In this document: positions 21,248 to 29,865 of the stretch, in pieces
How the letters are laid out: the number at the start of each line of letters is the position of its first letter
Numbering within the stretch: position 1 is the first letter of the stretch
Source: Flavobacteria bacterium BAL38
Lineage (GTDB): Bacteria > Bacteroidota > Bacteroidia > Flavobacteriales > Flavobacteriaceae
Assembly (NCBI GenBank): GCA_000169355.1
Contig: AAXX01000001.1
Location: 310,001-374,000, forward strand
Length of the DNA: 64,000 bases
Direction: 5' to 3'
Notes under the pieces: model-generated
Database searches by the model: none
What the model saw: the letters and a program-made list of their open reading frames with translations, nothing else
Told to the model about the DNA's origin: nothing
Translations under genes and position numbers: made by a program

Positions 21248-21931
21248 ATGTCACAAGAAGTTCTATCTTTAAAAAATGCGACCATTTATCAAGATAAAAA
21301 TCCAGTTTTAACCGATGTAAATATTGAAGTTAAGAATGGCGAATTTATTTATTTAATTGGTAGAACAGGCTCTGGAAAAAGTAGTTTCTTAAAAACGCTT
21401 TATGCTGATTTATCATTAACGGATGGACAAGGAAGTGTTGTAAATTATGACTTAGCAACATTAAAAGAAAAAGACATTCCTTATTTAAGAAGAAAGTTAG
21501 GCGTAGTTTTTCAAGATTTTAAATTATTACCAGATCGTAGTGTAAAAGAAAATCTTTTATTTGTTTTAAAAGCAACTGGTTGGTCAGAAAAAGCTGAAAT
21601 GGATTTAAAAATTGAAGAAGTTTTAGATAAAGTAGGCATGAAAGGATTTGCTAATAAAATGCCCCACCAACTTTCTGGTGGAGAACAACAACGTGTAGGG
21701 ATTGCAAGAGCTTTGCTTAACGATCCTGAATTAATACTAGCCGACGAACCTACTGGAAACCTTGACCCGCAAACTAGTGTAGAAGTTATGGAAGTTTTAA
21801 GAAGCATTAATGCAAACGGAAAAACCATTTTAATGGCTACTCATGATTACGCATTAGTTTTAAAATATCCTTCAAAAACGTTGAAATTTGAAGGCGGAAA
21901 AATGTTTGAAGTAGTTCAAAGAACGGTATAA
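21248..21931 (+). CDS. ftsE: FtsE-like ABC transporter ATPase
   Basis: The 227-residue cytosolic ATPase has a complete ABC core: Walker A GRTGSGKSSFLK near residue 37, Q-loop VVFQDFKLLPDRSVKENLLF, signature LSGGEQQRVGIARALL, Walker B LILADEPTGNLDP and the switch histidine in MATHDYALV. The FKLLPDRSVKEN stretch and size are those of FtsE, the partner of FtsX that activates septal peptidoglycan hydrolases. No ftsX gene is adjacent, so the partner must be elsewhere; a LolD-like role cannot be fully excluded. Its TAA stop abuts the ATG of the glycosyltransferase gene with no gap, so translation is probably coupled. Confidence 0.88.
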   Translation: MSQEVLSLKNATIYQDKNPVLTDVNIEVKNGEFIYLIGRTGSGKSSFLKTLYADLSLTDGQGSVVNYDLATLKEKDIPYLRRKLGVVFQDFKLLPDRSVKENLLFVLKATGWSEKAEMDLKIEEVLDKVGMKGFANKMPHQLSGGEQQRVGIARALLNDPELILADEPTGNLDPQTSVEVMEVLRSINANGKTILMATHDYALVLKYPSKTLKFEGGKMFEVVQRTV

Positions 21932-22837
21932 ATGTTATCTATTTTAATTCCTACATATAACTACAATGTTTTTCCGTTAGTTACAGAATTAAAAAATCAG
22001 GCAGATACTTTAGAAATAGCATATGAAATTCTGGTTCAGGATGATGCTAGCGATTTATTTATAAATCAAAATGCAGAAATTAATCTATTACCATATTGTT
22101 CTTACACCCTAAATCATGAAAAACTAGGACGAGGCAATAATATTAATTTACTTAACTCATTAGCAAAATATAATTACGTTCTTATTATGGAAGCGGATGC
22201 TTTTCCTGAAAAAAAAACGTACGTAAAAGATTTAATTTTAGCTATAAATCAAGAAAATCAAGTTGTTTTTGGAGGCGTTACCTACGATACCAAAAAACCT
22301 GATAGCGATAAATTACTCCGATGGAAATACGGACAAGAACGTGAAAGTATCTCAATAATTGAACGAAAAAAAAATCCTTATCATTTTGTTTTTACTTGGA
22401 ATTTGTTAATCAAAAAACAATTGCTTTCTAAATATCCTTTTCCAAGTAACATAAAAAATTATGGATATGAAGATGTCGTTTTTATTAAACAATTAAAACA
22501 AAACAATATTACAATTGAACATATTGAAAATAAATTGATTCATTTAAATTCTGAAACTAGTCTTACTTTTATAAAGAAAACCGAAAATGCAGTTTCTACT
22601 TTAAATCAATTAATTTTGAGCAATAAACTTGAAATGTCTGATACAAAAATTGGAAAAGCGTTTAAAGTGATTCATTTTTTTAAATTACAAAATGTAGTGC
22701 GTTACATCTTTAAAAAGTTAGCAAAAAAAATGATTAACAACCTTACTTCGTCCAATCCTAGCATAATTGTGTTAGATTTATATAAATTAGGCTATTTTTG
22801 TAATTTAAGACAAAATGAAAATACTTTTAATCAATAA
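21932..22837 (+). CDS. Glycosyltransferase family 2
   Basis: The 301-residue protein has a GT-A fold. The N-terminus MLSILIPTYNYNVFPLVTEL is the nucleotide-sugar-binding strand, VQDDAS is the first acidic motif, and EADAFPE in YVLIMEADAFPE is the DXD-like metal site. YGYEDVVFIKQL near residue 185 resembles the ED catalytic-base motif. It probably adds a sugar to a glycan assembled in the cytosol on a lipid carrier; the donor cannot be told from sequence. It begins directly at the ftsE stop and its end overlaps the next glycosyltransferase by 23 bases. Together they open the FdtA/FdtB-containing glycan locus. Confidence 0.85.
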   Translation: MLSILIPTYNYNVFPLVTELKNQADTLEIAYEILVQDDASDLFINQNAEINLLPYCSYTLNHEKLGRGNNINLLNSLAKYNYVLIMEADAFPEKKTYVKDLILAINQENQVVFGGVTYDTKKPDSDKLLRWKYGQERESISIIERKKNPYHFVFTWNLLIKKQLLSKYPFPSNIKNYGYEDVVFIKQLKQNNITIEHIENKLIHLNSETSLTFIKKTENAVSTLNQLILSNKLEMSDTKIGKAFKVIHFFKLQNVVRYIFKKLAKKMINNLTSSNPSIIVLDLYKLGYFCNLRQNENTFNQ

Positions 22838-23960
22838 TTTTAATAGTGAAAATCGACTTGGAGGAGTTGAACACTATTTGCATGAATTGATTGAGTATCG
22901 TAATAAAAACAATTCGAATTTAATTTTTAAATGGTTTGGAAAAGACAAGTCAAAAACCAATTGGATTGAAAAGTTTTATAACAAAACCATTACTCAAGAA
23001 ATTATTCAAGAAATTGAAAATTTTAAACCCAACGTAATTCATTGCTTTAGTATTGGCGCTCCTGTAACGCCACACTTTATGGAATATGCTAGATTAAAAG
23101 GAATTAAAATTGTTTTTTCTTTTCGTGATTATTACTACATCTGTCCAAAAAATCACATGCTAAATGATAAAAATGAAGTAATTTCTGAACATAAAAATGC
23201 TTTGGAATGCATTTTACATCATCAACCTAAACGAAATATTGTTTTTGACACTTTGTTATTTTTAAAACAATCGTATCACAAAAAAATCATCAAAAAACAT
23301 ATTGATTATTTTTTAACGCCTTCTGATAATCTAACTCAATTTGTTAAAACACATTTTCAGAAGCAGGGACAAACATTACCAAATCCTTTACTAATAGAAA
23401 AGCATTTAACCTCAAATAATGAAGATAAATACATCTTATTTGTTGGAAGATTGGTTCCGGAAAAAGGTCTTTTGACATTAATAAAAGCTTTTCAAAATAT
23501 TGCTAAAGAATTTCCAAATGAACACTTATGGATTGTTGGCGATGGAGTTCAGAAAGAAGAACTTGAAAATTTTACTAAAAACAACAACATTGCAAACGTT
23601 TCTTTTTTAGGAAATAAGAACCGAGAAGAGTTACAAGAAATCTATCTAAATTCTAAATTTTCGGTTGTTCCAAGTGAATATTTAGAATCGTATGGTAATG
23701 TAATTTTAGAAAGTTTATCTTTTGGAAAAACAGTAATTACATGTGATTTAGTTGGGATAAAGAATGAAATTGAGTTAAATCGTGTTGGGCTAACTTATCC
23801 TTTTTACAATCAAAAAACTTTGGAAGAAAACATGCTACAACTTCTTACTAATTCAGAATTAAAAAACGAATTAGTAAATAACATTCCAAGTTATTTAGCA
23901 ACCAAAACGTTTGAAAAGCATTTTATAGAATTGACGGAAGTTTATGAAAATTTATTTTAA
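22815..23960 (+). CDS. Glycosyltransferase family 4
   Basis: This 381-residue GT-B retaining glycosyltransferase starts with MKILLINNFN and the glycine-rich RLGGVEHYLHEL. The C-terminal Rossmann domain shows ILFVGRLVPEKGLLTLIKAF and the EX7E motif in VPSEYLESYGNVILESLSFG, which binds the nucleotide-sugar donor. It overlaps the upstream GT2 gene by 23 bases and so is likely coupled to it. Its 3' end overlaps the converging fdtA gene by 9 bases, with no terminator between them. The sugar specificity is unknown. It belongs to the locus that probably builds a deoxy-amino-sugar glycan. Confidence 0.88.
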   Translation: MKILLINNFNSENRLGGVEHYLHELIEYRNKNNSNLIFKWFGKDKSKTNWIEKFYNKTITQEIIQEIENFKPNVIHCFSIGAPVTPHFMEYARLKGIKIVFSFRDYYYICPKNHMLNDKNEVISEHKNALECILHHQPKRNIVFDTLLFLKQSYHKKIIKKHIDYFLTPSDNLTQFVKTHFQKQGQTLPNPLLIEKHLTSNNEDKYILFVGRLVPEKGLLTLIKAFQNIAKEFPNEHLWIVGDGVQKEELENFTKNNNIANVSFLGNKNREELQEIYLNSKFSVVPSEYLESYGNVILESLSFGKTVITCDLVGIKNEIELNRVGLTYPFYNQKTLEENMLQLLTNSELKNELVNNIPSYLATKTFEKHFIELTEVYENLF

Positions 23961-24347
23961 AGAAGTTTTTAAAAACACATCAAAATCTCTAATGTAATCT
24001 TCTTCTGAAAAAACGTCAGAAGCCACAACCAAACAAACAGCTCCTGAAGAAAAGTTTTTCAATTCTCGCCAAATACCGTTAGTAATTAATAAGCCTTCAA
24101 ATGGTTTGTTTAATGTAATCGTTTTTTCTTCTTTACCATCGTTTAAAACGACATCAAAACTTCCGGCAAGTGCTACTAAAAACTGTTGTAATTTTTTATG
24201 CGCATGTCCGCCACGTTCTGCACCTGCAGGAACGTCGTACAAATAATAAACACGCTTAATATCAAAAGGCACCACTTCATGCTCTATAACAGACAAGTTA
24301 CCTCTTGGATCTTCTATTTTTGGTATTCTTACGATTTTAATTTCCAT
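23952..24347 (-). CDS. fdtA: dTDP-4-keto-6-deoxyglucose 3,4-ketoisomerase (FdtA/QdtA type)
   Basis: The 131-residue cupin converts dTDP-4-keto-6-deoxyglucose to the 3-keto sugar used by FdtB/QdtB. Family features are the start IVRIPKIEDPRGNLSVIEHE, the motif YYLYDVPAGAERGGHAHKKL with the active-site histidines, and IWRELKNFSSGAVCLVVAS near the end. Whether the product is the galacto (FdtA) or gluco (QdtA) epimer cannot be decided by eye. It overlaps the preceding GT4 gene by 11 bases, so the two are coupled. With fdtB and the acyltransferase at 27616-29756 it would supply a 3-acylamido-3,6-dideoxyhexose. Confidence 0.88.
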   Translation of the reverse strand: MEIKIVRIPKIEDPRGNLSVIEHEVVPFDIKRVYYLYDVPAGAERGGHAHKKLQQFLVALAGSFDVVLNDGKEEKTITLNKPFEGLLITNGIWRELKNFSSGAVCLVVASDVFSEEDYIRDFDVFLKTSLK

Positions 24348-25407
24348 TATTTAAAATTTGCAACCATTGCTGTACAATTATATTTGACTGAAACTTTGCA
24401 ACACTAGAAACTGCATTTTTCTTGCAATTTTGATATAAAATTTCGTCTTCCACAAATATATTCATTTTGTGAGTTAATTCGTTAAAATTCTGATTTTCTA
24501 CTAAAATACCATTTTGATTATTCACTATCATTTCATTCGGACCGCTTTCACAATCAAAAGACACAACAGGTGTTCCTAAACTTAATGCCTCTAAAATTGT
24601 CATTGGAAAACCTTCGTATTTACTGGATAAAACCAAAAATTTAGCATTTGAAATATAATCAAAAACATCTTCTTTAAAACCAAGTAAATGGACAAAATCA
24701 TTCATTTGTAACTTGGTAATTAGTTGCTCTAATTTAGATTGCTCCTCACCTGTTCCTAGAATTACCAAATGAATATTTTTATTTGGCAAATTAGATTTAG
24801 AATAACTTTCAATTAACGTATCAAATTGTTTTAACGCAACCAATCGACCCACTGCAATACAATAATCGAACGGTAATTTTTTAGCATCAAAAGCTTGTTG
24901 AATGTCTACAGTATTAGGAATAACAGTAACAGAATTAAATTGATATTCGTCTTTAATCTTATGCTTAATAAAATTAGAAACACACACTACTTTATCTACT
25001 TTTTGAAAAATATGCTTTGTTATGTAATTACTTGCTGTAAGATACGTTTGTAATCGACTACTGTGAACCGTATAAATTGTTTTGGTATTTTTATAAATAA
25101 AATTCAAAAATAGCCATTCCATTTTAGGATTTATGCGATGACGAAAATCGATAATAAAATCAAACTTTTCTTTTTTAAGATAATTTCTAAGTTTAAAATA
25201 TTTTAAAAATTTAGAAAACTTTCCAAATACAATTAATTTTCCTCCAAAATCATATTCAATTGCATCTTCTAAAACTATTGTATGCACTTCGACTCCATAT
25301 TTATGAAGCATTATTGTGGTATTACCAAAAACACGTTCCAAACCACCTTCAGCCAATTTATAACCTATTACGGCTATTTTTAATTGTTTTTTTGAAAGGT
25401 TTGTCAT
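24337..25407 (-). CDS. Glycosyltransferase family 4
   Basis: The 356-residue GT-B glycosyltransferase shows the N-terminal AVIGYKLAEGGLERVFGN donor-domain entry. The C-terminal half has YCIAVGRLVALKQFDTLIES and the EX7E motif in SSKYEGFPMTILEALSLG, then TPVVSFDCESGPNEMI, typical of GT4 enzymes of O-antigen and capsule clusters. It is translationally coupled to fdtA, whose start lies within its last codons, so it is a candidate for the transferase that uses the FdtA/FdtB-derived sugar; that link is inference from gene order. The first base of the gene is 53 bases from the divergent GT2 gene. Confidence 0.88.
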   Translation of the reverse strand: MTNLSKKQLKIAVIGYKLAEGGLERVFGNTTIMLHKYGVEVHTIVLEDAIEYDFGGKLIVFGKFSKFLKYFKLRNYLKKEKFDFIIDFRHRINPKMEWLFLNFIYKNTKTIYTVHSSRLQTYLTASNYITKHIFQKVDKVVCVSNFIKHKIKDEYQFNSVTVIPNTVDIQQAFDAKKLPFDYCIAVGRLVALKQFDTLIESYSKSNLPNKNIHLVILGTGEEQSKLEQLITKLQMNDFVHLLGFKEDVFDYISNAKFLVLSSKYEGFPMTILEALSLGTPVVSFDCESGPNEMIVNNQNGILVENQNFNELTHKMNIFVEDEILYQNCKKNAVSSVAKFQSNIIVQQWLQILNNGN

Positions 25408-25460
25408 TTCGATGCGATTAGTTTCTTAATTTAGCATAAAAATAGATTTAAAAACCCAAT

Positions 25461-26336
25461 ATGCAAAATTTTCCGCTAGTTAGTGTTATTTGTTTGTCAT
25501 ACAATCATGAAGCTTATGTAGTGGAAGCTTTGAATTCAGTTCTCAATCAAACCTATCCTAATATTGAATTATTAATTGCAGATGATTGTAGTTACGATAA
25601 ATCGGTTACCATAATTCAGAATTGGTTAAAACATCATCCTAAAGTGCATTTTATTGCTAACAAAGAAAATATTGGTAATAACAAAACCTTCAATAAATTA
25701 GCCAAAATAGCTAAAGGAGACTATATTATTGATTTAGCTGCAGATGATATTTTACTCCCTGATTGTATAGAAAAACAAGTAACAACTTTTCAAAATTCGA
25801 GTTTTAAAAAACTTGGAATTGTCTACGGAAATTTAACAGAAATCGATGAAAACGGAAATTTCATTGAGAATTATTACACCAAAGAAGACCATCCAGAAAG
25901 TGGTGATATTTACAAAATGGTTATTGGCAGAACAACCAAAATTTGTTCCGTCTCTTCCATGATGAAAAAATCGGTTTTGGAAAAATTAGACTTTTACGAT
26001 GAAGATTTAGCTTATGAAGATTTAGACTTATGGATTAGGATTTCAAGAGATTTTGAATTTGAATATATTCCGGAAGTTTTAACTAAAAAAAGAGTAATTT
26101 CAAATTCGTTGAGTTCCCATTTTTTATTTAAAAACAATTCCAGAACAAAAAAGCTAAATACTTCTACATTAAAAATTTTAATTAAAGCCTACCAATTAAA
26201 TAAATCAAAAGTGGAACACAAAGCTTTATTAGGAAGAATCCGATTTGAAATGTACAAATTTATAAAAGCAAGAAACTTAAAATTACTTTTCAAGCTTTTA
26301 GTATTAGAAATTAAGGTTCGTTTAAAAAGCATTTAA
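25461..26336 (+). CDS. Glycosyltransferase family 2
   Basis: This is a 291-residue GT-A enzyme. The N-terminal SVICLSYNHEAYVVEALNSV and LLIADDCSYDKSV match the canonical GT2 start. IIDLAADDIL carries the metal-binding acidic pair, and YEDLDLWIRISRDFEFEY carries the catalytic-base region. The C-terminal 70 residues are basic and helical and may sit on the membrane. It is the only plus-strand gene between two minus-strand blocks of the locus, and its stop overlaps the flippase stop by 4 bases. Donor and acceptor are unknown. Confidence 0.88.
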   Translation: MQNFPLVSVICLSYNHEAYVVEALNSVLNQTYPNIELLIADDCSYDKSVTIIQNWLKHHPKVHFIANKENIGNNKTFNKLAKIAKGDYIIDLAADDILLPDCIEKQVTTFQNSSFKKLGIVYGNLTEIDENGNFIENYYTKEDHPESGDIYKMVIGRTTKICSVSSMMKKSVLEKLDFYDEDLAYEDLDLWIRISRDFEFEYIPEVLTKKRVISNSLSSHFLFKNNSRTKKLNTSTLKILIKAYQLNKSKVEHKALLGRIRFEMYKFIKARNLKLLFKLLVLEIKVRLKSI

Positions 26337-27619
26337 ATCTTAAAAATTGTTTTTCTGAAATAAACAATCAATGCTAAGAAGTAAATAAAATAAGTAATGG
26401 CGTAACTAATAACTGCTCCAATTGCACCGTATATCGGAATCCAATACATCGAAGTTAAAAAAAGCACTAGAAAAGATAAACTTTCTGTAAAAATATATCC
26501 TTTTAAATCTTTTACAACATAAAATCGGATTCCTAAAATTAGCGACATTCCTTTAAAGAAATCCCCAAGAAGTTGCCATACAAATAACGCTCTAACTTCA
26601 TAAAAATCTGATGTTAATAATAGTTTTATTATTAAATCTTTAGAAAAATAAACCCCTATTAAAACAATTGTAAAAACAGGAAGTACTTCTTTAAAAAACT
26701 TTTTTGTTATGCTTAATTTTTCAACATCAGAATTAGTTTTAATTAATTCAGGTAAGAAATAAAAACTCACTAAGGTTGAAATAAACATAAAATAAAATCC
26801 TGAAATTCGTTGCATAGCTTCAAACCATCCAGAAGCCTCAATGGAAACTTCTTTTGTGATTAGATTTCGGATAAAAATGTATACAATCGGAGTTAGTACT
26901 GCTGTATATAAAGACATTATTCCAAAAGGAATCAATCCTTTTAAAACGCTAATATCGAAAGTTGGTTTTCTAAAAATTAAATCGAATGAAAACTCTTTTA
27001 AAAAAAAGTAACCCGAAAATAAAAATAAAAACAAAGAAGCAATTGAAATAGATACTAATGCCCCATAAATTCCTTGAAACCAAATTAAAGTAAATGAAAT
27101 AAGTAAACTTACTACATAACCATAAATTGAAATAAGAGTAACTTTTTTATAGTAACTAAATCCATTTAAAACGGTTATAAAAAACAAATGCAATACTTGA
27201 AACGGGATAAAAAAAGCTATAAAATATAAGATAGAATAATACGAAGTATTTTGATTGAAAATTATTTTCCCAAAGTACGAATTACCTAAAATTAAAGTTA
27301 CAGAAAGTAATAAAGAAACCCATAAAAGCGTCCAAAAAATAAGCCGAACAAATGTAGTTAGCACTACTCTATCGTTCTGTTTCTTAGCTACATTTTGCAA
27401 AACTCCATTCTGGATTCCTAAAGTTCCAACAGATTCCAACAATGTAGTAAAACTACGTAAATTACCCATTATTGCCATACCAGATGGACCAATAAAATAA
27501 GCTATTACTTTTGAAGAAAGAAATCCGGTAACTAATCGTATAAGAATACTAAAACTACTTAACGAAGTAACTTTAAACAATTGGTTTTGAATTATTTTTT
27601 TGAATAAACTCAAAATCAA
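26333..27619 (-). CDS. wzx: Wzx-type oligosaccharide-lipid flippase
   Basis: The 428-residue polytopic membrane protein has about 12 hydrophobic segments. The start region ([20 protein letters not shown], then [20 protein letters not shown]) matches WzxE/O-antigen translocases of the MOP superfamily. It would flip the undecaprenyl-linked repeat unit built by the neighbouring glycosyltransferases. The start is a TTG at 27619 overlapping the fdtB stop (TTGA), so it is coupled to fdtB; the next methionine would cut the first membrane segment. No Wzy polymerase is evident nearby, so the glycan may be non-repeating or polymerised by a distant enzyme. Confidence 0.88.
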   Translation of the reverse strand: MILSLFKKIIQNQLFKVTSLSSFSILIRLVTGFLSSKVIAYFIGPSGMAIMGNLRSFTTLLESVGTLGIQNGVLQNVAKKQNDRVVLTTFVRLIFWTLLWVSLLLSVTLILGNSYFGKIIFNQNTSYYSILYFIAFFIPFQVLHLFFITVLNGFSYYKKVTLISIYGYVVSLLISFTLIWFQGIYGALVSISIASLFLFLFSGYFFLKEFSFDLIFRKPTFDISVLKGLIPFGIMSLYTAVLTPIVYIFIRNLITKEVSIEASGWFEAMQRISGFYFMFISTLVSFYFLPELIKTNSDVEKLSITKKFFKEVLPVFTIVLIGVYFSKDLIIKLLLTSDFYEVRALFVWQLLGDFFKGMSLILGIRFYVVKDLKGYIFTESLSFLVLFLTSMYWIPIYGAIGAVISYAITYFIYFLALIVYFRKTIFKI

Positions 27620-28779
27620 TATTTGTTTAAAATTGTTATAATATGATCTACTTCTGAAGTCTTTAAAGCAGAATTCAACGGAATACTCAAAACCTCATCA
27701 TGAATTTTTTCTGTAATAGGAAAAGACAATGTATTCCAATCTGATAATGCTTTTTGTTTATGAGGCGGAATGGGATAATGAATCATGGTTTCAATTCCGT
27801 TTTCATATAAATAATTTTTCAATTCAGTACGATTTGAAGTACGAATTACAAACAAATGAAATACATGATTTTTTGATAAATCCCAACTTGGCAAAGTAAT
27901 TTTATCATTTTTAATTTCAGAAAGATAACGTTTTGCAATACTTCTTCTAGATTCATTTTCTGAATCTAATTGCTTTAATTTTATAGTTAAAAAAGCGGCT
28001 TGTAATTCATCTAAACGAGAGTTAACACCTATGATTTCGTTTTCATATTTAACTTTTGAACCATAATTTCTTAAAGAAAATAAAACTTCGGCTAGTTCAT
28101 CATCGTTTGTAGTAATGGCACCAGCATCGCCAAGTGCTCCCAAATTTTTTCCGGGATAAAAGCTATAGGCTTTTGGGTGATGGGTGTTGGTTGATAAGTG
28201 TTGAGATACTGAAACAAGTTCAGTATGACAATCTGCATTTGACTGAACACTTTCCACTGAACACTGAACACTAAATCTTGCTCCATGAGCTTGAGCCGCA
28301 TCTTCTATAATTAAAAGATTGTGTTTTTTAGCGATTTCGTTAATTGCATCCATTTCGCACAATTGACCATACAAATGAACCGGTAAAATAGCTTTTGTTT
28401 TAGAGGTTATTTTAGTTTCAATTTCATTTGGATTGATGTTGTAAGTTTCCAATCTAGGTTCAACTAAAACGGGAACTAAATCGGCTTGCAAAACAGCTAA
28501 AATACTTGCTATATATGTGTTTGCAGGAACAATAACCTCATCGCCTTTTTGTAATTTTCCAAGTTGAATATACGCTTTAAAAATAAGAATCAAAGCATCT
28601 AATCCATTTCCAACACCTATACAATGTTTTGTTCCGCAATAGTGTGCAAAATTAGTTTCAAACTGCTTTACTTCGTTTCCTAAAATATACCATCCTTCTT
28701 CTAAAAATTGCTTCATTTTGTTCTGAAAAGCAACTTCAAAAGGTTGGTTTATTTTTTTTAAATTTAGGAAATGTATCAT
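27616..28779 (-). CDS. fdtB: dTDP-3-keto-deoxyhexose 3-aminotransferase (FdtB/QdtB type) with repeat-encoded insertion
   Basis: This 387-residue PLP enzyme of the DegT/DnrJ/EryC1/StrS family should aminate the 3-keto sugar from FdtA. Motifs include [34 protein letters not shown], the PLP-ring Asp in [14 protein letters not shown], and the Schiff-base lysine in [17 protein letters not shown]. Between HGARF and YSFYPG the family normally has about 12 residues ending in a GDA-type turn. Here 34 residues (starting [10 protein letters not shown], with [19 protein letters not shown]) are encoded by intergenic-type repeat DNA, in frame. Activity is therefore uncertain. Its start overlaps the acyltransferase stop by ATGA, and its stop overlaps the flippase start. 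Confidence 0.85.
   Translation of the reverse strand: MIHFLNLKKINQPFEVAFQNKMKQFLEEGWYILGNEVKQFETNFAHYCGTKHCIGVGNGLDALILIFKAYIQLGKLQKGDEVIVPANTYIASILAVLQADLVPVLVEPRLETYNINPNEIETKITSKTKAILPVHLYGQLCEMDAINEIAKKHNLLIIEDAAQAHGARFSVQCSVESVQSNADCHTELVSVSQHLSTNTHHPKAYSFYPGKNLGALGDAGAITTNDDELAEVLFSLRNYGSKVKYENEIIGVNSRLDELQAAFLTIKLKQLDSENESRRSIAKRYLSEIKNDKITLPSWDLSKNHVFHLFVIRTSNRTELKNYLYENGIETMIHYPIPPHKQKALSDWNTLSFPITEKIHDEVLSIPLNSALKTSEVDHIITILNKY
28171..28272. repeat. Intergenic-type repeat inserted in frame in fdtB
   Basis: The plus strand shows a spacer-like TGGGTGATGGGTGTTGG, the hairpin ATACTGAA (28206-28213)/TTCAGTAT (28219-28226) followed by GACA, and two runs of ACTGAACACT. The hairpin is nearly identical to the non-coding copy at 18009-18029, and the ACTGAACACT phrases recur in the spacer at 55085-55105. 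Being about 102 bases long and free of stops in the gene's frame, it adds 34 codons. Confidence 0.75.
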
Positions 28780-29756
28780 ATTAAAACGTTTTCTAAAAGT
28801 GGGTAATTTTTTGTTTCAACTTCATAAAAATTTTGAACAATTGTTCTTGCTCCAAAAGATTCTTTCCAATACAACAATCCTTCATTAATATTTTTTCCTT
28901 GATTTTCATTCGAAATCCCAAAATCGAAGTACTTTTTTTCTTTAAAAACGTTAGAAATCAAATTTTCGTGTAAAAAATCTAAACTTCCCAATTCATTTTT
29001 ATCTGAATTTCCTGAAATATACTGTGAATGAGCAACTAAATCAGTTTCAAAAATTGTGGTTCCTGCTACAATTTTATCGTTTTGATACACATTAAATTGC
29101 CTAATATTCTTTGGAAATTTGCGATGTAAAACAACTATTTCTTCTAAAGAATGAACCGGTTTTGTTTGGTGTTTTAATTCTAGATTAGGAATTAAAATTT
29201 CATTCCAAAACAACTCAAAATTAGTCTCTTCCTTAACAATCAGTTTATTATTTATTCCACGTTTAACTCCGTTATTTCTATCGCGAGAAAAACTAAAATT
29301 AGTTTGCAAATCTATAACCGATAAAACATCCTTTTTAATTAAATTAGCTTGTAATAAAAACATAAGGTAACTTAATTCGTCTGAAGGTTTGTTACAATAA
29401 ATTGAAGGCATTTGTTTAAATATGATTTTTTGAATCGCATTTTGATCTAAAAACTGCAAAACTAATTTGGTAATGAAAATAAATTCTGAAAGTTTACTAC
29501 TTTCATTAATTACAATTCCTCCATAGGTTAATCCCTGATGCGAATAAAGTACATCATCAATTAAATTGGCTGGTAAAATTGCTTTTAAAGTTTCTTTTTC
29601 ATCAAAAATCAACAATGAAAAATCGTGAAATCTATCACTATGATATTCCATAAAATCTCTATGAAATAAAAAAGTAGCGTTTTTTGCATTGGCTACAAAT
29701 TCATTCCACAAGTGATAATTTTCAGAATTATATTTTTGGATGTGATAATTTTTCAA
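28776..29756 (-). CDS. FemAB/GNAT-like acyltransferase
   Basis: The 326-residue product resembles FemAB-type GNAT proteins: an N-terminal half with [20 protein letters not shown] and [12 protein letters not shown], and a C-terminal half with [50 protein letters not shown] and WKESFGAR. It sits first in the minus-strand run acyltransferase-fdtB-wzx, with ATGA overlap, so it probably N-acylates the amino sugar made by FdtB, the job FdtC (a left-handed helix enzyme) does in the known pathway. The likely start is TTG at 29756, since the next methionine (residue 36) would remove the conserved N-terminus. Confidence 0.78.
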   Translation of the reverse strand: MKNYHIQKYNSENYHLWNEFVANAKNATFLFHRDFMEYHSDRFHDFSLLIFDEKETLKAILPANLIDDVLYSHQGLTYGGIVINESSKLSEFIFITKLVLQFLDQNAIQKIIFKQMPSIYCNKPSDELSYLMFLLQANLIKKDVLSVIDLQTNFSFSRDRNNGVKRGINNKLIVKEETNFELFWNEILIPNLELKHQTKPVHSLEEIVVLHRKFPKNIRQFNVYQNDKIVAGTTIFETDLVAHSQYISGNSDKNELGSLDFLHENLISNVFKEKKYFDFGISNENQGKNINEGLLYWKESFGARTIVQNFYEVETKNYPLLENVLI

Positions 29757-29865
29757 ATTTCGATTTTAAAGCGGAAATTTAGTAATTTTTTAGTTGTTAG
29801 GGTTTGTATAATGTAATTTTTAAAAAAAATATAGTAAATTAGAACCAAATTTTCAGAAAATCAAT

